Below are positions 35,532-43,885 of a DNA stretch of 59,723 bases, one piece after another. The notes under the pieces were generated by a model. It was given only the letters and a program-made list of their open reading frames with translations. It was not told the origin of the DNA and did not search any database. A program made the translations under genes and the position numbers. The stretch is taken from NCBI GenBank assembly GCA_003241485.1, contig QFQD01000013.1:1-59723 (forward strand), read 5' to 3'. Every line of letters begins with the position of its first letter. Position 1 is the first letter of the stretch. This DNA comes from Ancylobacter novellus. GTDB lineage: Bacteria; Pseudomonadota; Alphaproteobacteria; Rhizobiales; Xanthobacteraceae.

Positions 35532-36248
35532 GTGCGCAGTCCGAAACCTCTCGCCGCTACCCACCTCCTGCCCGAGCCCGGAGAGCCGGCGCCGGTGATC
35601 CACCGTGCCGCGAGTCTGGCCGAGGAGGTCTATGAGGCCATCTTCGCCCGGCTGATGGCGCTGCGGATCCCGCCCGGCGCGCGCATCACCGTCGATAATC
35701 TGGTGCGCGAGCTGGCCGTGTCGCAGACGCCCATCCGCGAGGCGCTGGGAAGGCTGGAAGGCGAGGGGCTGGTGGTGAAGACCCACCTCGTCGGCTACAG
35801 CGCGGCGCCGCAGATCACGCGTCGCCGCTTCGAGGAACTGTACGATCTGCGCCTGATGCTGGAGCCGGAAATGGCCGGCCGCGCCGCCGCCACCATGACC
35901 GATGCCGCGCTGGCAGAGCTGACCGCCGCCGCCGGTGTCATGTCACGCAATGGCGGTACGGACGAGCGCGTGCGCTACTCGCAGTTCGCCCGGCAGGATG
36001 CGCTGTTCCACGACCAGATTCTGGAAGTGGCGGGCAATGAGCTGGTCCGCGAGACGCTGGCGCACCAGCACACGCACTTTCACATCTTCCGTCTGATGTT
36101 CCATGCCCGCGTCACCGAGGAGGCGCTCGACGAGCACGAGGCAATCCTCGCCGCCTTCGCCGCGCGCGATGGGGACGCCGCCCGGCGGGCGATGCGCACC
36201 CATGTCGAACGCTCGCGCGACCGGCTTCTCCCGGCGTTTGAAGCATGA
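35532..36248 (+). CDS. GntR family regulator, FCD (FadR) subgroup
   Basis: 238 aa from GTG 35532, chosen because AAGGGG lies 7 bases upstream. The winged helix is residues about 28-95 (EEVYEAIFARLMALRIPPGA, VDNLVRELAVSQTPIREALG) and the FCD effector domain follows. Its metal-type ligands are in LRLMLEPEMAG, FHDQILEVAGN and LDEHEAILAA, with a His in AMRTHVERSRD. FCD regulators answer to small carboxylates or sugar acids. The stop overlaps the ABC ATPase start, so regulator and importer are one operon. It probably also controls the divergent dehydrogenases. Confidence 0.92.
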   Translation: MRSPKPLAATHLLPEPGEPAPVIHRAASLAEEVYEAIFARLMALRIPPGARITVDNLVRELAVSQTPIREALGRLEGEGLVVKTHLVGYSAAPQITRRRFEELYDLRLMLEPEMAGRAAATMTDAALAELTAAAGVMSRNGGTDERVRYSQFARQDALFHDQILEVAGNELVRETLAHQHTHFHIFRLMFHARVTEEALDEHEAILAAFAARDGDAARRAMRTHVERSRDRLLPAFEA

Positions 36249-37810
36249 CGGCGGCGCTCGCTCCTTCCCCCGCGGCCGGCGGCACGCGCGCGCCGGTGCT
36301 GCATGCCGAGCGGCTGGCCAAGGAGTTCGGCGGCGTCACGGTGCTGTCCGACGTGTCGCTCGACATTCGCCCCGGCGAAATCCACGCGGTCATTGGCGAG
36401 AACGGGGCGGGCAAGTCGACATTGATGCGCCTGCTGTCGGGGTATCTCCGGCCGAGCGAAGGCGAATTGCTGATGGACGGCGCGCCCATCGCCTTCCACG
36501 CGCCCTCGGATGCGCAGGCGGCCGGCATCGCGCTGGTGCACCAGGAAATCCTGCTCGCCGAGGCGCTGACCGTCACCGAGAACATCTTCATCGGGCGGGA
36601 AATCACCCGTTTCGGCGGGCTGGACGAGCGCGCCATGCGCGAAGCCGCCGCCGCGCAGCTTGCCGAGATCGGCTGCAAGGTGTCGCCCCGCGCGCTGGTG
36701 CGCGACATCTCGCTCGCCAACCGCCAGCTGGTGCAGATCGCCAAGGCGCTGCTGGGCACCCACCGCGTGGTGATCTTCGACGAGCCGACGGCGGTGCTGA
36801 CCCATGACGAGGTCGACCCGCTGCTCGACATCATCGTCGAGCTGAAGCAGCGCGGCGTCGCCATTCTCTATATCAGCCACCGGCTCGACGAGGTGGAGCG
36901 GCTGGCCGATCGCGTCACCGTGCTGCGCGACGGACGCAAGGTCGGCACCTATGACGCCGAAGGGCTGACGCCGCAGCGCATGGCGAGCCTGATGGTCGGG
37001 CGGGAATTCGCCAGCCTCTACCCGCCGCGGCTGGAGCGCGAACTCGCCGAGCCGGCGCTGGAGATCGAACACGCCGAGGTCCCCGGCTTCGTGAAGGACG
37101 TATCCTTCACCCTGCGCAAGGGCGAGATCCTTGGCCTTGCCGGCATGATCGGCGCCGGCCGGACGGAGCTGTTCGAGGGGCTGCTGGGCCTGCGCCCGGC
37201 CAGCTTCGGCGCGGTGCGGCTGCATGGCCGGCCGGTCCACTTCGCCTCTCCCGCACAGGCCGCCGCCGCCGGCTTCGGCTATCTGACCGAGGACCGCAAG
37301 GGCAAGGGGCTGCTGCTGGGCGAACGCCTCGCGCCCAATCTCACCCTTGCCGCGCTCGCCAAGGTGCACCCGCTCGCCGGTCTCGACCTCGCCGGCGAGG
37401 GGCGGCTGCTCGATAAGGCCGTGCGCAGCTACGACATCCGCCTGCGCAGCCGTGACGCAAGGGCGGGCCAGCTCTCGGGCGGCAACCAGCAGAAATTGCT
37501 GCTCGCCAAGGTGATGCTGAACGAGCCGACCGTCATCGTCATCGACGAGCCGACGCGCGGCATCGACATCGCCAACAAGAGCCAGATCTACGCCTTCATC
37601 CAGTCGCTGGTGCGGGAGGGGCGCTCCTGCATCGTCATCTCCTCGGAAATGCAGGAACTGATCGGCCTGTGCGACCGCATCCTCGTCATGCGGTCCGGCC
37701 GGATCAACGGAGAGCTCACCGGCGACGCCATGTCGGAGAGCAATGTCGCGCTTTACGCCACCAGCAGCGTGGCGAGCGAAAAAACATCAGGGAAAAACGC
37801 ACATGGCTGA
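36245..37810 (+). CDS. Ribose-type sugar ABC transporter ATP-binding protein (RbsA-like)
   Basis: 521 aa with two fused nucleotide-binding domains. The first has GENGAGKST (residues 51-59), the family ISLANRQLVQIAKAL and IFDEPTAVLT. The second has a degenerate P-loop (LAGMIGAGRTEL) and LSGGNQQKLLLAK, IDEPTRGIDI, the usual RbsA/MglA asymmetry. The start overlaps the GntR stop and the stop lies within the permease gene. It drives the carbohydrate importer of the locus. Confidence 0.93.
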   Translation: MTAALAPSPAAGGTRAPVLHAERLAKEFGGVTVLSDVSLDIRPGEIHAVIGENGAGKSTLMRLLSGYLRPSEGELLMDGAPIAFHAPSDAQAAGIALVHQEILLAEALTVTENIFIGREITRFGGLDERAMREAAAAQLAEIGCKVSPRALVRDISLANRQLVQIAKALLGTHRVVIFDEPTAVLTHDEVDPLLDIIVELKQRGVAILYISHRLDEVERLADRVTVLRDGRKVGTYDAEGLTPQRMASLMVGREFASLYPPRLERELAEPALEIEHAEVPGFVKDVSFTLRKGEILGLAGMIGAGRTELFEGLLGLRPASFGAVRLHGRPVHFASPAQAAAAGFGYLTEDRKGKGLLLGERLAPNLTLAALAKVHPLAGLDLAGEGRLLDKAVRSYDIRLRSRDARAGQLSGGNQQKLLLAKVMLNEPTVIVIDEPTRGIDIANKSQIYAFIQSLVREGRSCIVISSEMQELIGLCDRILVMRSGRINGELTGDAMSESNVALYATSSVASEKTSGKNAHG

Positions 37811-38795
37811 CGTCGCCGCCGCGCCGCCGCGCACCCGGGAGAACTGGTCCATCGGCTGGGGTGACGCCGGGCCTTTCCTGGCGCTCGCCGCGCTGGTGCT
37901 GATCGGCTTCCTGATCAATCCGGACTTCCTGTCGGCCAACAACATCGCCAACGTCGTCACCCGCAGCGCCTTCATCGCCATCATCGCCATCGGCGCGACC
38001 TTCGTCATCTCGTCCGGCGGGCTCGACCTGTCGGTCGGCTCCATGGCCGCCTTCATCACCGGCGTGATGATCCTGTTCATGAACTGGGTGGCGCCGAGCG
38101 TCGGCACGGCGGCGATCCCGCTCGGCATGGCGGTGGCCCTCGTCACCGGCATCGCCTGCGGCCTTTTGAACGGCACCATCGTCACGGTCGGGCGCATCGA
38201 GCCCTTCATCGCCACGCTCGGCACCATGGGCATCTTCCGCGCGCTCATCACCTATATGACCGATGGCGGCACGGTGGCGATCGACCGCAGCCTGCGCGAT
38301 GCCTATCGCCCGGTCTATTTCGGCGACGTTCTGGGCGTGCCGATCCCGATCCTCGTTTCGCTCGCGGTCGCACTGGTGGCCGCCTATGTGCTCTACCGCA
38401 CGCGCTATGGCCGCCGCTGCGTGGCGGTGGGCGCCAATGAGGACGTGGCGCGCTATTCCTGCATCTCGGTCACGCGGGTGCGGACCCTGGCGTATGTCAT
38501 CCAGGGCGCCTGCGTGGCCATCGCCGCCATCTGCTACGTGCCGCGCCTGGGCGCGGCGACCCCGACCACCGGCCTGCTCTGGGAGCTTCAGGTGATCACC
38601 GCCGTGGTCATCGGCGGCACGGCGCTGCGCGGCGGGCGCGGGCGCGTCTGGGGCACGGTGGCCGGCGCGGTGATCCTCGAATTCATCGCCAACCTGATGG
38701 TCCTTTCCGACTTCGTCTCCGAATACCTCGTCGCCGCGGTTCAGGGCGTCATCATCATCATCGCCATGCTGATCCAGCGCATGTCGAAGAGGTAG
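37803..38795 (+). CDS. Ribose-type ABC transporter permease (RbsC-like)
   Basis: 330 aa from ATG 37803, 8 bases inside the ATPase gene. About ten hydrophobic segments and the family motif GGLDLSVGSMAAF (about 75) are present, as are VNGTIVTVGRIEPFIATLG-type (here LNGTIVTVGRIEPFIATLG) and TRYGRRCVAVGANEDVARYS. These are the landmarks of RbsC/AraH permeases, which dimerise. The start is set by coupling to the upstream stop; the longer frame from 37743 is rejected. Confidence 0.92.
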   Translation: MADVAAAPPRTRENWSIGWGDAGPFLALAALVLIGFLINPDFLSANNIANVVTRSAFIAIIAIGATFVISSGGLDLSVGSMAAFITGVMILFMNWVAPSVGTAAIPLGMAVALVTGIACGLLNGTIVTVGRIEPFIATLGTMGIFRALITYMTDGGTVAIDRSLRDAYRPVYFGDVLGVPIPILVSLAVALVAAYVLYRTRYGRRCVAVGANEDVARYSCISVTRVRTLAYVIQGACVAIAAICYVPRLGAATPTTGLLWELQVITAVVIGGTALRGGRGRVWGTVAGAVILEFIANLMVLSDFVSEYLVAAVQGVIIIIAMLIQRMSKR

Positions 38796-38805
38796 CCGGA
38801 ACACA

Positions 38806-38844
38806 AAGCCGGCGCGCGCGAGGCAGCCGCGACGCGCCGGGCTT
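38806..38844 (+). terminator. Hairpin between permease and binding-protein genes
   Basis: AAGCCGGCGCG (38806-38816) pairs with CGCGCCGGGCTT (38833-38844) with one bulged G. There is no U tract, so it may stabilise one transcript end or the downstream binding-protein message rather than stop transcription. Confidence 0.4.
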
Positions 38845-38877
38845 CAAACAAGACTGCCGCACCAATGGAGGAAACGC

Positions 38878-39828
38878 ATGCTCAGGAACATTCTGCTGGC
38901 CGCTGGCATCACGACCGCTCTCCTGGCCGCCGGTCCGGCTTCCGCCGCCGAGAAGAAGACGATCGCCGTCTCCATTCCGGCCGCCGACCATGGCTGGACC
39001 GCCGGCGTCGTCTATCACGCCAACGCCGCCGCCAAGGAGATCAACAAGGCCTTTCCCGAGATCGAGGTGATCGTGAAGACCTCGCCGTCGGCGAGCGCGC
39101 AGGTCAGCGCCATCGAGGATCTGTCGGCGACGCGCAAGCTCGACGCGCTGGTCATCCTCCCGCATTCGTCCGAGGAACTGACCACGCCGGTGAAGGCGAT
39201 CAAGGACAAGGGCAGCTTCATCACCGTGGTGGATCGCGGCCTCAACGATCCCAAGATCCAGGATCTCTATGTCGCCGGCGACAACATTGCCGTCGGCTTC
39301 AACACCGCGAAATTCCTGGTCGAGAAGATGGGCGGCAAGGGCAATGTCGTCGTGCTGCGCGGCATTCCCACCGTGATCGACGACGAGCGCATCAAGGGCT
39401 TCCAGGACGGGATCAAGGGTTCCGACCTCAAGATCCTCGACATCCAGTACGCCAACTGGAACAGCGACCAGGCCTTCAAGCTGATGCAGGACTACCTCGC
39501 CAAGTATCCGCAGATCGACGCGGTGTGGGCCAATGACGACGACATGCTGCTCGGCGTGCTGGAGGCGATCAAGCAGTCGGGCCGCAAGGAGATCAAGTTC
39601 GCGCTCGGCGGCAACGGCATGAAGGAAATCATCGAGAAGGTGATGAAGGGCGACGCCGTAACCCCGGTCGAGACGCCCTATCCGCCGTCCATGATCAAGA
39701 CCGCCATCTACCTGACCGCGGCCCATTTCGCCGGCCATGCCCCGGTGCGCGGCTCGTTCAAGCTCGATGCGCCTCTGATCACCAAGGCGAATGCCGCCGA
39801 ATACTATTTCCCGGACTCGCCGTTCTGA
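38878..39828 (+). CDS. Ribose-type ABC transporter solute-binding protein (RbsB-like)
   Basis: 316 aa with a Sec signal (MLRNILLAAGITTALLAA, cleavage near ASAAE) and the two-lobed periplasmic fold of family 4 sugar binders (KTIAVSIPAADHGWTAGV, DALVILPHSSEELTT, DRGLNDPKIQD, VWANDDDMLLGVLEAI). GGAGG precedes the ATG. It delivers the ligand to the RbsA/RbsC pair upstream. The ligand is unknown; the neighbourhood of alcohol and aldehyde dehydrogenases favours a short polyol or hydroxy compound over a pentose. Confidence 0.92.
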   Translation: MLRNILLAAGITTALLAAGPASAAEKKTIAVSIPAADHGWTAGVVYHANAAAKEINKAFPEIEVIVKTSPSASAQVSAIEDLSATRKLDALVILPHSSEELTTPVKAIKDKGSFITVVDRGLNDPKIQDLYVAGDNIAVGFNTAKFLVEKMGGKGNVVVLRGIPTVIDDERIKGFQDGIKGSDLKILDIQYANWNSDQAFKLMQDYLAKYPQIDAVWANDDDMLLGVLEAIKQSGRKEIKFALGGNGMKEIIEKVMKGDAVTPVETPYPPSMIKTAIYLTAAHFAGHAPVRGSFKLDAPLITKANAAEYYFPDSPF

Positions 39829-39894
39829 GCGTTTCCCTTACGATAGGTCCATTGCCTTAAGCGGACCTGCAACAATCAAGCGGAGGAAATCACC

Positions 39895-40515
39895 ATGCCC
39901 GGCAAGAAGATCCTGATGCTCACCGGCGAATTCACCGAGGAATACGAGATCTTCGTGTTCCAGCAGGGAATGGAAGCCGTCGGTCACACCGTACATGTCG
40001 TCTGCCCCGACAAGAAGGCCGGCGACAAGATCCAGACCTCGCTGCACGATTTCGAGGGCCACCAGACCTATATCGAGCGTTACGGCCATCTCGCCGACAT
40101 CAACAAGACCTTCTCCGAGGTGAAGCTGGACGAGTATGACGCGGTCTACTGCGCCGGTGGGCGCGGGCCGGAATATATCCGCACCGACAAGCGCGTTCAG
40201 GCGATGGTCCGGCACTTCCACGAGACCGGCAAGCCGATCTTCACCATCTGCCATGGCGCGCAGATCCTCATGGCGGTGGACGGGGTGCTCACCGGCAAGC
40301 GGGTCGGCGCGCTGGGCGCCTGCGAGCCGGAAGTGCGCCTTGCCGGCGGCACCTATGTCGACCTCTCGCCGACCGAAGCGCTGGTCGACGGCAACATGGT
40401 CTCAGCCAAGGGCTGGACGGCGCTGGCGGCCTTCATGCGCGAATGCCTGAAGGTGCTCGGCACCGAGATCCGCCACTCCGGCGACATGCCGGCCGCGACC
40501 ACGCGGGCGGCGTGA
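39895..40515 (+). CDS. DJ-1/PfpI family protein
   Basis: 206 aa. The nucleophile elbow is FTICHGAQ with Cys119 and His120, and an N-terminal acidic residue in GEFTEEYE completes the usual site. Members act as glyoxalase III-like or deglycase enzymes, or as amidotransferase relatives. GCGGAGGA precedes the ATG. It follows the binding protein by 66 bases, with a small AGGTCC/GGACCT hairpin (39845-39868) between, so it probably belongs to the transporter operon and may deal with a reactive carbonyl formed in the pathway. Confidence 0.9.
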   Translation: MPGKKILMLTGEFTEEYEIFVFQQGMEAVGHTVHVVCPDKKAGDKIQTSLHDFEGHQTYIERYGHLADINKTFSEVKLDEYDAVYCAGGRGPEYIRTDKRVQAMVRHFHETGKPIFTICHGAQILMAVDGVLTGKRVGALGACEPEVRLAGGTYVDLSPTEALVDGNMVSAKGWTALAAFMRECLKVLGTEIRHSGDMPAATTRAA

Positions 40516-40618
40516 AATCGCTCGATCCCGGGCGCTCGCGAGGGTGCCCGGGAAGCGTGCGGTGGCGTTGGTGGCCCGGGGCGTTTCGCACCGGCGCCAG
40601 TTTGTGTTAAGCAGCGGC

Positions 40619-41695
40619 GTGGAATGGCGAGCACAAAAGCGATGGACGGACGGAAAACCCCTTGCAGGCGCGATCGTCGCGCTCATGGGGACGCTCGTCT
40701 GTGGGGCGGTCTGCGGCGTCGCGCCGGCTCGGGCCGCGGCTGACCACGCCCCTGCGCCAGCGACGAACCCGCCTGCAGGCGAGGGCGCCGGTGCGACATC
40801 CGAACTCATCTGGCCGACGGCCGACGGGGCGGTGCCGACGGCGCTTCTGGTGCCGGCCGCCCACGCCCCCGCCACTCTCGTCGCGCCGTCATACGCGGTA
40901 TGGCTGACCCAGCCGCCGCATGGCGCGGTGCCGGGCGGAAAATTCGTCGCCCGTGGCCAGGTCGTCGCCGAGATCGAGGTGTTCCAGCAGGTCGTCGTGG
41001 CGCCGCTCCCCGTGGCTGAGGTGGCGCCCGCCGCGGCGCCAGTGCCCGCCGCCGTGGCCGTCGTACCGGTTCCCCTGCCGCCCAAGCGGCAGGCCGAGCC
41101 GCCCCGCATCGTGCTGGCCTCGCTGGCGCCCTTGCCGCCCAAGCGGCTGGTCGGGCCTTTCCCGGTGGTTCCGCAGGAGGCGGCCATTGTGGAAGACACT
41201 CCGCCGCCCGCAGATGCCGCCGAGCCGGAGGCCAGCGCTTCGCAGGAAGACGCCACGCAGGAAGATGCCGCCAAGCCGATCGACGATGCGCCGGAGCCTG
41301 TGGCCACCCGCGCCACCGCGGACCGCGCGCCCCCGCATATCGAAGCGCTGATCGAGCGCCATGCCCAGCGCTTCGATGTACCGACATGGCTCGTGCGCCG
41401 GGTTGCCTGGCGGGAGAGCAAGTTCGATCCCAGCCGGCGCAACGGGCCCTATTGGGGCCTGATGCAGATCCGCGTCGACACGGCACGCGCTCTCGGCTTT
41501 CGCGGCGCGCCCAAGGACCTGCTCGACGCCAATACCAACATGACCTACGCGGTGGCCTATCTCGCCAATGCGTACCGCGTGGCCGGGCGCGACGAGACGC
41601 GGGCGGTGTCGCTCTATGCCAAGGGCTATTATTACGAAGCCAAGCGCAAGCGTATGCTCGACGCGCTGATCCGCACCGCGGCGGCCGAGCAGTAG
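40619..41695 (+). CDS. Transglycosylase SLT domain protein, secreted
   Basis: 358 aa if started at GTG 40619; GTG 40544 and ATG 40685 are alternatives and none has a good ribosome site. A basic end and hydrophobic core (LAGAIVALMGTLVCGAVCGV, cleavage near ARAAA) form a signal peptide. A long Ala/Pro-rich linker follows to about residue 240, then the SLT domain: catalytic Glu in WRESKFDPS, NGPYWGLMQI, and NMTYAVAYLANAY. It cuts the peptidoglycan glycan strand as a lytic transglycosylase. The SLT domain is firm; the start is not. Confidence 0.82.
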   Translation: MEWRAQKRWTDGKPLAGAIVALMGTLVCGAVCGVAPARAAADHAPAPATNPPAGEGAGATSELIWPTADGAVPTALLVPAAHAPATLVAPSYAVWLTQPPHGAVPGGKFVARGQVVAEIEVFQQVVVAPLPVAEVAPAAAPVPAAVAVVPVPLPPKRQAEPPRIVLASLAPLPPKRLVGPFPVVPQEAAIVEDTPPPADAAEPEASASQEDATQEDAAKPIDDAPEPVATRATADRAPPHIEALIERHAQRFDVPTWLVRRVAWRESKFDPSRRNGPYWGLMQIRVDTARALGFRGAPKDLLDANTNMTYAVAYLANAYRVAGRDETRAVSLYAKGYYYEAKRKRMLDALIRTAAAEQ

Positions 41696-41785
41696 AGCGC
41701 CCCACAACACCGGCACACACCGACGAATGACGCGCCGCGCCACCGTCGCGGTAGCTGCCGCTGTTTGTGTCTCCCGACGCCGGGA

Positions 41786-41814
41786 TTGTCCAACTGGGCG
41801 GTCTGTGGTATCCA
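41786..41814 (+). promoter_or_regulatory. Candidate promoter for the ABC exporter
   Basis: TTGTCC (41786-41791) and TATCCA (41809-41814) are separated by 17 bases in the 302-base gap 41696-41997, which otherwise holds only the small leader frame described next and a GCGCGCAATTCGCGCC-like dyad near 41971-41986. Confidence 0.35.
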
Positions 41815-41849
41815 GCAAAAATGCTCACTGCGAACTGGGGAGGGCGAGA

Positions 41850-41900
41850 ATGACGATTTTGTTTCTGCGACCTACCCCGGCTGTGATCCGGCACGGCTAG
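41850..41900 (+). CDS. Possible 16-residue leader peptide upstream of the ABC exporter
   Basis: A GGGGAGGG ribosome site (41837-41844) lies 5 bases before ATG 41850, which opens the frame MTILFLRPTPAVIRHG and stops at TAG 41900, 97 bases before the exporter start. The spacing to the candidate promoter at 41786 is right for a leader peptide. Contains Pro-Thr-Pro, a potential stalling context. Function is speculation; the ribosome site is the main evidence. Confidence 0.35.
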   Translation: MTILFLRPTPAVIRHG

Positions 41901-41997
41901 TTCGGCTGGCCGCGGAGCCGTGCTCCGCCGCCCCGTCTCCCCACGCTGATTTCATTCCCTTCGCAGGAGAGGCGCGCAATTCGCGCCTGCATTCCCC

Positions 41998-43815
41998 ATG
42001 TCTTTCTCGACAAAACGCGGCAGCGATGCGCTGCGCGACGTCCTTGCCTTCACGTTCAGCCACTGGGCGCGCCGCTGGCCAATGGCGGCGGGCATCGGCG
42101 TGGCCATCGTTCTGGCCACCCTCACCGAGATCTTCGTGCCGCTTTACGCGGGCCGGCTGATCGACGCCCTGACCGCCGGCAAGAGCGAGGCCCCCGCCGC
42201 GCTGGATGCCTTCCTCATGATGGCGGGCCTTGGCCTCGTCATGGTGGTGCTGCGCCATCTCGCCTGGTGGGCGGTGGTGCCGCTCACCATCGGGATTATG
42301 GCGGATGTGGTGCGCGAGGCGTTTCATCGTGTCCAGCGCTTTTCCAGCGACTGGCACGCCAACAGCTTTGCCGGCTCAACGGTGCGCAAGATCACGCGTG
42401 GCATGTGGGCGCTCGACGTCATCAACGATGTGCTGCTGCTCTCGCTGCTGCCCTCCGTCGTGGTGCTGGCCGGCACGGTGCTGCTGCTGATGTTGCACTG
42501 GCCGGTGATGGGGCTCGTCATGGCGGTGGGCTCGCTCGCCTATGGCGCGCTCACCGTGGCACTCGCCACGCGGGTGGTGGCGCCCGCCGCGCGGCTTTCC
42601 AATGCCTGGGATACGCGCATTGGCGGCATCCTCTCCGATACGCTCGGCGCCAATCAGGTGGTGAAGGCGTTCGGTGCGGAGACGCGCGAGGACGAGCGTC
42701 TGGCCGCGGTGGTGACGCGCTGGCGCCGGCGCGTGCGGCGCACCTGGATACTGGCGACCTCGAGCGCCAGCGGCGAGTTCGCGCTGCTTTGGGTGATGCG
42801 TACCACCGTCACCGCCACCGCGCTGTGGCTGTGGTGGCAGGGGCGCGCGACGCCGGGCGATGTCACCTATGTGCTCACCACCTATTTCGTGCTGCACGGC
42901 TATCTGCGCGAGATCGGCCAGCATGTGCACAATCTGCAGCGCGCGGTGAACGACATGGAGGAACTGGTTGATCTGCACGGACTGACGGCCGGCGTCGATG
43001 ACCTGAAGGCGGCGCGGCCGCTGGCGGTGCGCGGCGGCGAGGTGCGGTTCGAGAAGGTGACGTTCCATTATGGCCGTCACGCCGCGCCGCTGTTCGAGGG
43101 ACTGGATGTCACCATTCCCGCCGGGCAGCGCGTCGGTCTCGTCGGGCCGTCCGGCTCGGGCAAGACGACCTTCGTGAAGCTGCTGCAGCGGCTCTACGAT
43201 GTCAGCGACGGCCAGGTGAAGATCGACGGGCACGATGTGCGCGAGGTGGCGCAGTCCTCGCTGCGCCAGCAGATCGCCATCGTGCAGCAGGAGCCGATCC
43301 TGTTTCACCGCACGCTGGCGGAGAACATCGCCTATGCCCGCCCCGGTGCCACCGAGGCGGAGATCGAGCGCGCGGCGAAACTCGCCAACGCGCACGGTTT
43401 CATCGAGCGGTTGCCCAAGGGCTACCGCACGATGGTGGGCGAGCGCGGCGTGAAGCTCTCCGGCGGCGAGCGCCAGCGCGTCGCCATTGCCCGGGCGTTC
43501 CTCGCGGACGCGCCGATCCTGATCCTCGACGAGGCGACCTCCAGCCTCGATTCGGAATCGGAAGCGGCGATCCAGCAGGCGATGGAGCGGCTGATGCAGG
43601 GCCGCACGGCCATCGTCATCGCGCACCGCCTGTCCACGGTGCGGGCGATGGACCGCATCCTGGTGTTCGAGCACGGCCGCATTGTCGAGGATGGCCGGCA
43701 CGAGGAGCTGCTCGCCCGTCCGGCCGGGCGCTACCGCCGGCTGTTCGAGCGCCAGTCCGACGGCATGGCGCAGATCGCGGAAGCCGGCGCGGACGATCCT
43801 CAGCCGGCGGAGTGA
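41998..43815 (+). CDS. ABC transporter, fused permease and ATP-binding domains (exporter type)
   Basis: 605 aa half-transporter. The membrane domain has six helices over about residues 30-320, beginning near WPMAAGIGVAIVLATLTEIF. The nucleotide-binding domain shows GPSGSGKTTF (about 383), the Q-loop, LSGGERQRVAIARAFL (about 487) and ILDEATSSLDSES (about 508). It acts as a dimer and belongs to the lipid/peptide/drug export class (MsbA-like); there is no accessory fusion protein nearby. AGGAG at 41970 is too far for the ATG, so a short reinitiation from the leader frame is possible. Convergent with the AraC-formamidase gene. Confidence 0.92.
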   Translation: MSFSTKRGSDALRDVLAFTFSHWARRWPMAAGIGVAIVLATLTEIFVPLYAGRLIDALTAGKSEAPAALDAFLMMAGLGLVMVVLRHLAWWAVVPLTIGIMADVVREAFHRVQRFSSDWHANSFAGSTVRKITRGMWALDVINDVLLLSLLPSVVVLAGTVLLLMLHWPVMGLVMAVGSLAYGALTVALATRVVAPAARLSNAWDTRIGGILSDTLGANQVVKAFGAETREDERLAAVVTRWRRRVRRTWILATSSASGEFALLWVMRTTVTATALWLWWQGRATPGDVTYVLTTYFVLHGYLREIGQHVHNLQRAVNDMEELVDLHGLTAGVDDLKAARPLAVRGGEVRFEKVTFHYGRHAAPLFEGLDVTIPAGQRVGLVGPSGSGKTTFVKLLQRLYDVSDGQVKIDGHDVREVAQSSLRQQIAIVQQEPILFHRTLAENIAYARPGATEAEIERAAKLANAHGFIERLPKGYRTMVGERGVKLSGGERQRVAIARAFLADAPILILDEATSSLDSESEAAIQQAMERLMQGRTAIVIAHRLSTVRAMDRILVFEHGRIVEDGRHEELLARPAGRYRRLFERQSDGMAQIAEAGADDPQPAE

Positions 43816-43821
43816 CATGAT

Positions 43822-43858
43822 CCGCCCGGCGGCTCGCCTATGCCGAGTTGCCGGGCGG
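43822..43858. terminator. Convergent terminator hairpin
   Basis: CCGCCCGGC (43822-43830) and GCCGGGCGG (43850-43858) form a perfect 9-bp stem with a 19-base loop in the 70-base gap between the exporter and the minus-strand AraC-formamidase gene. It can serve both strands; U tracts are lacking. Confidence 0.5.
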
Positions 43859-43885
43859 TCATCGCTCTCCGATTTGTCGGCCTCA

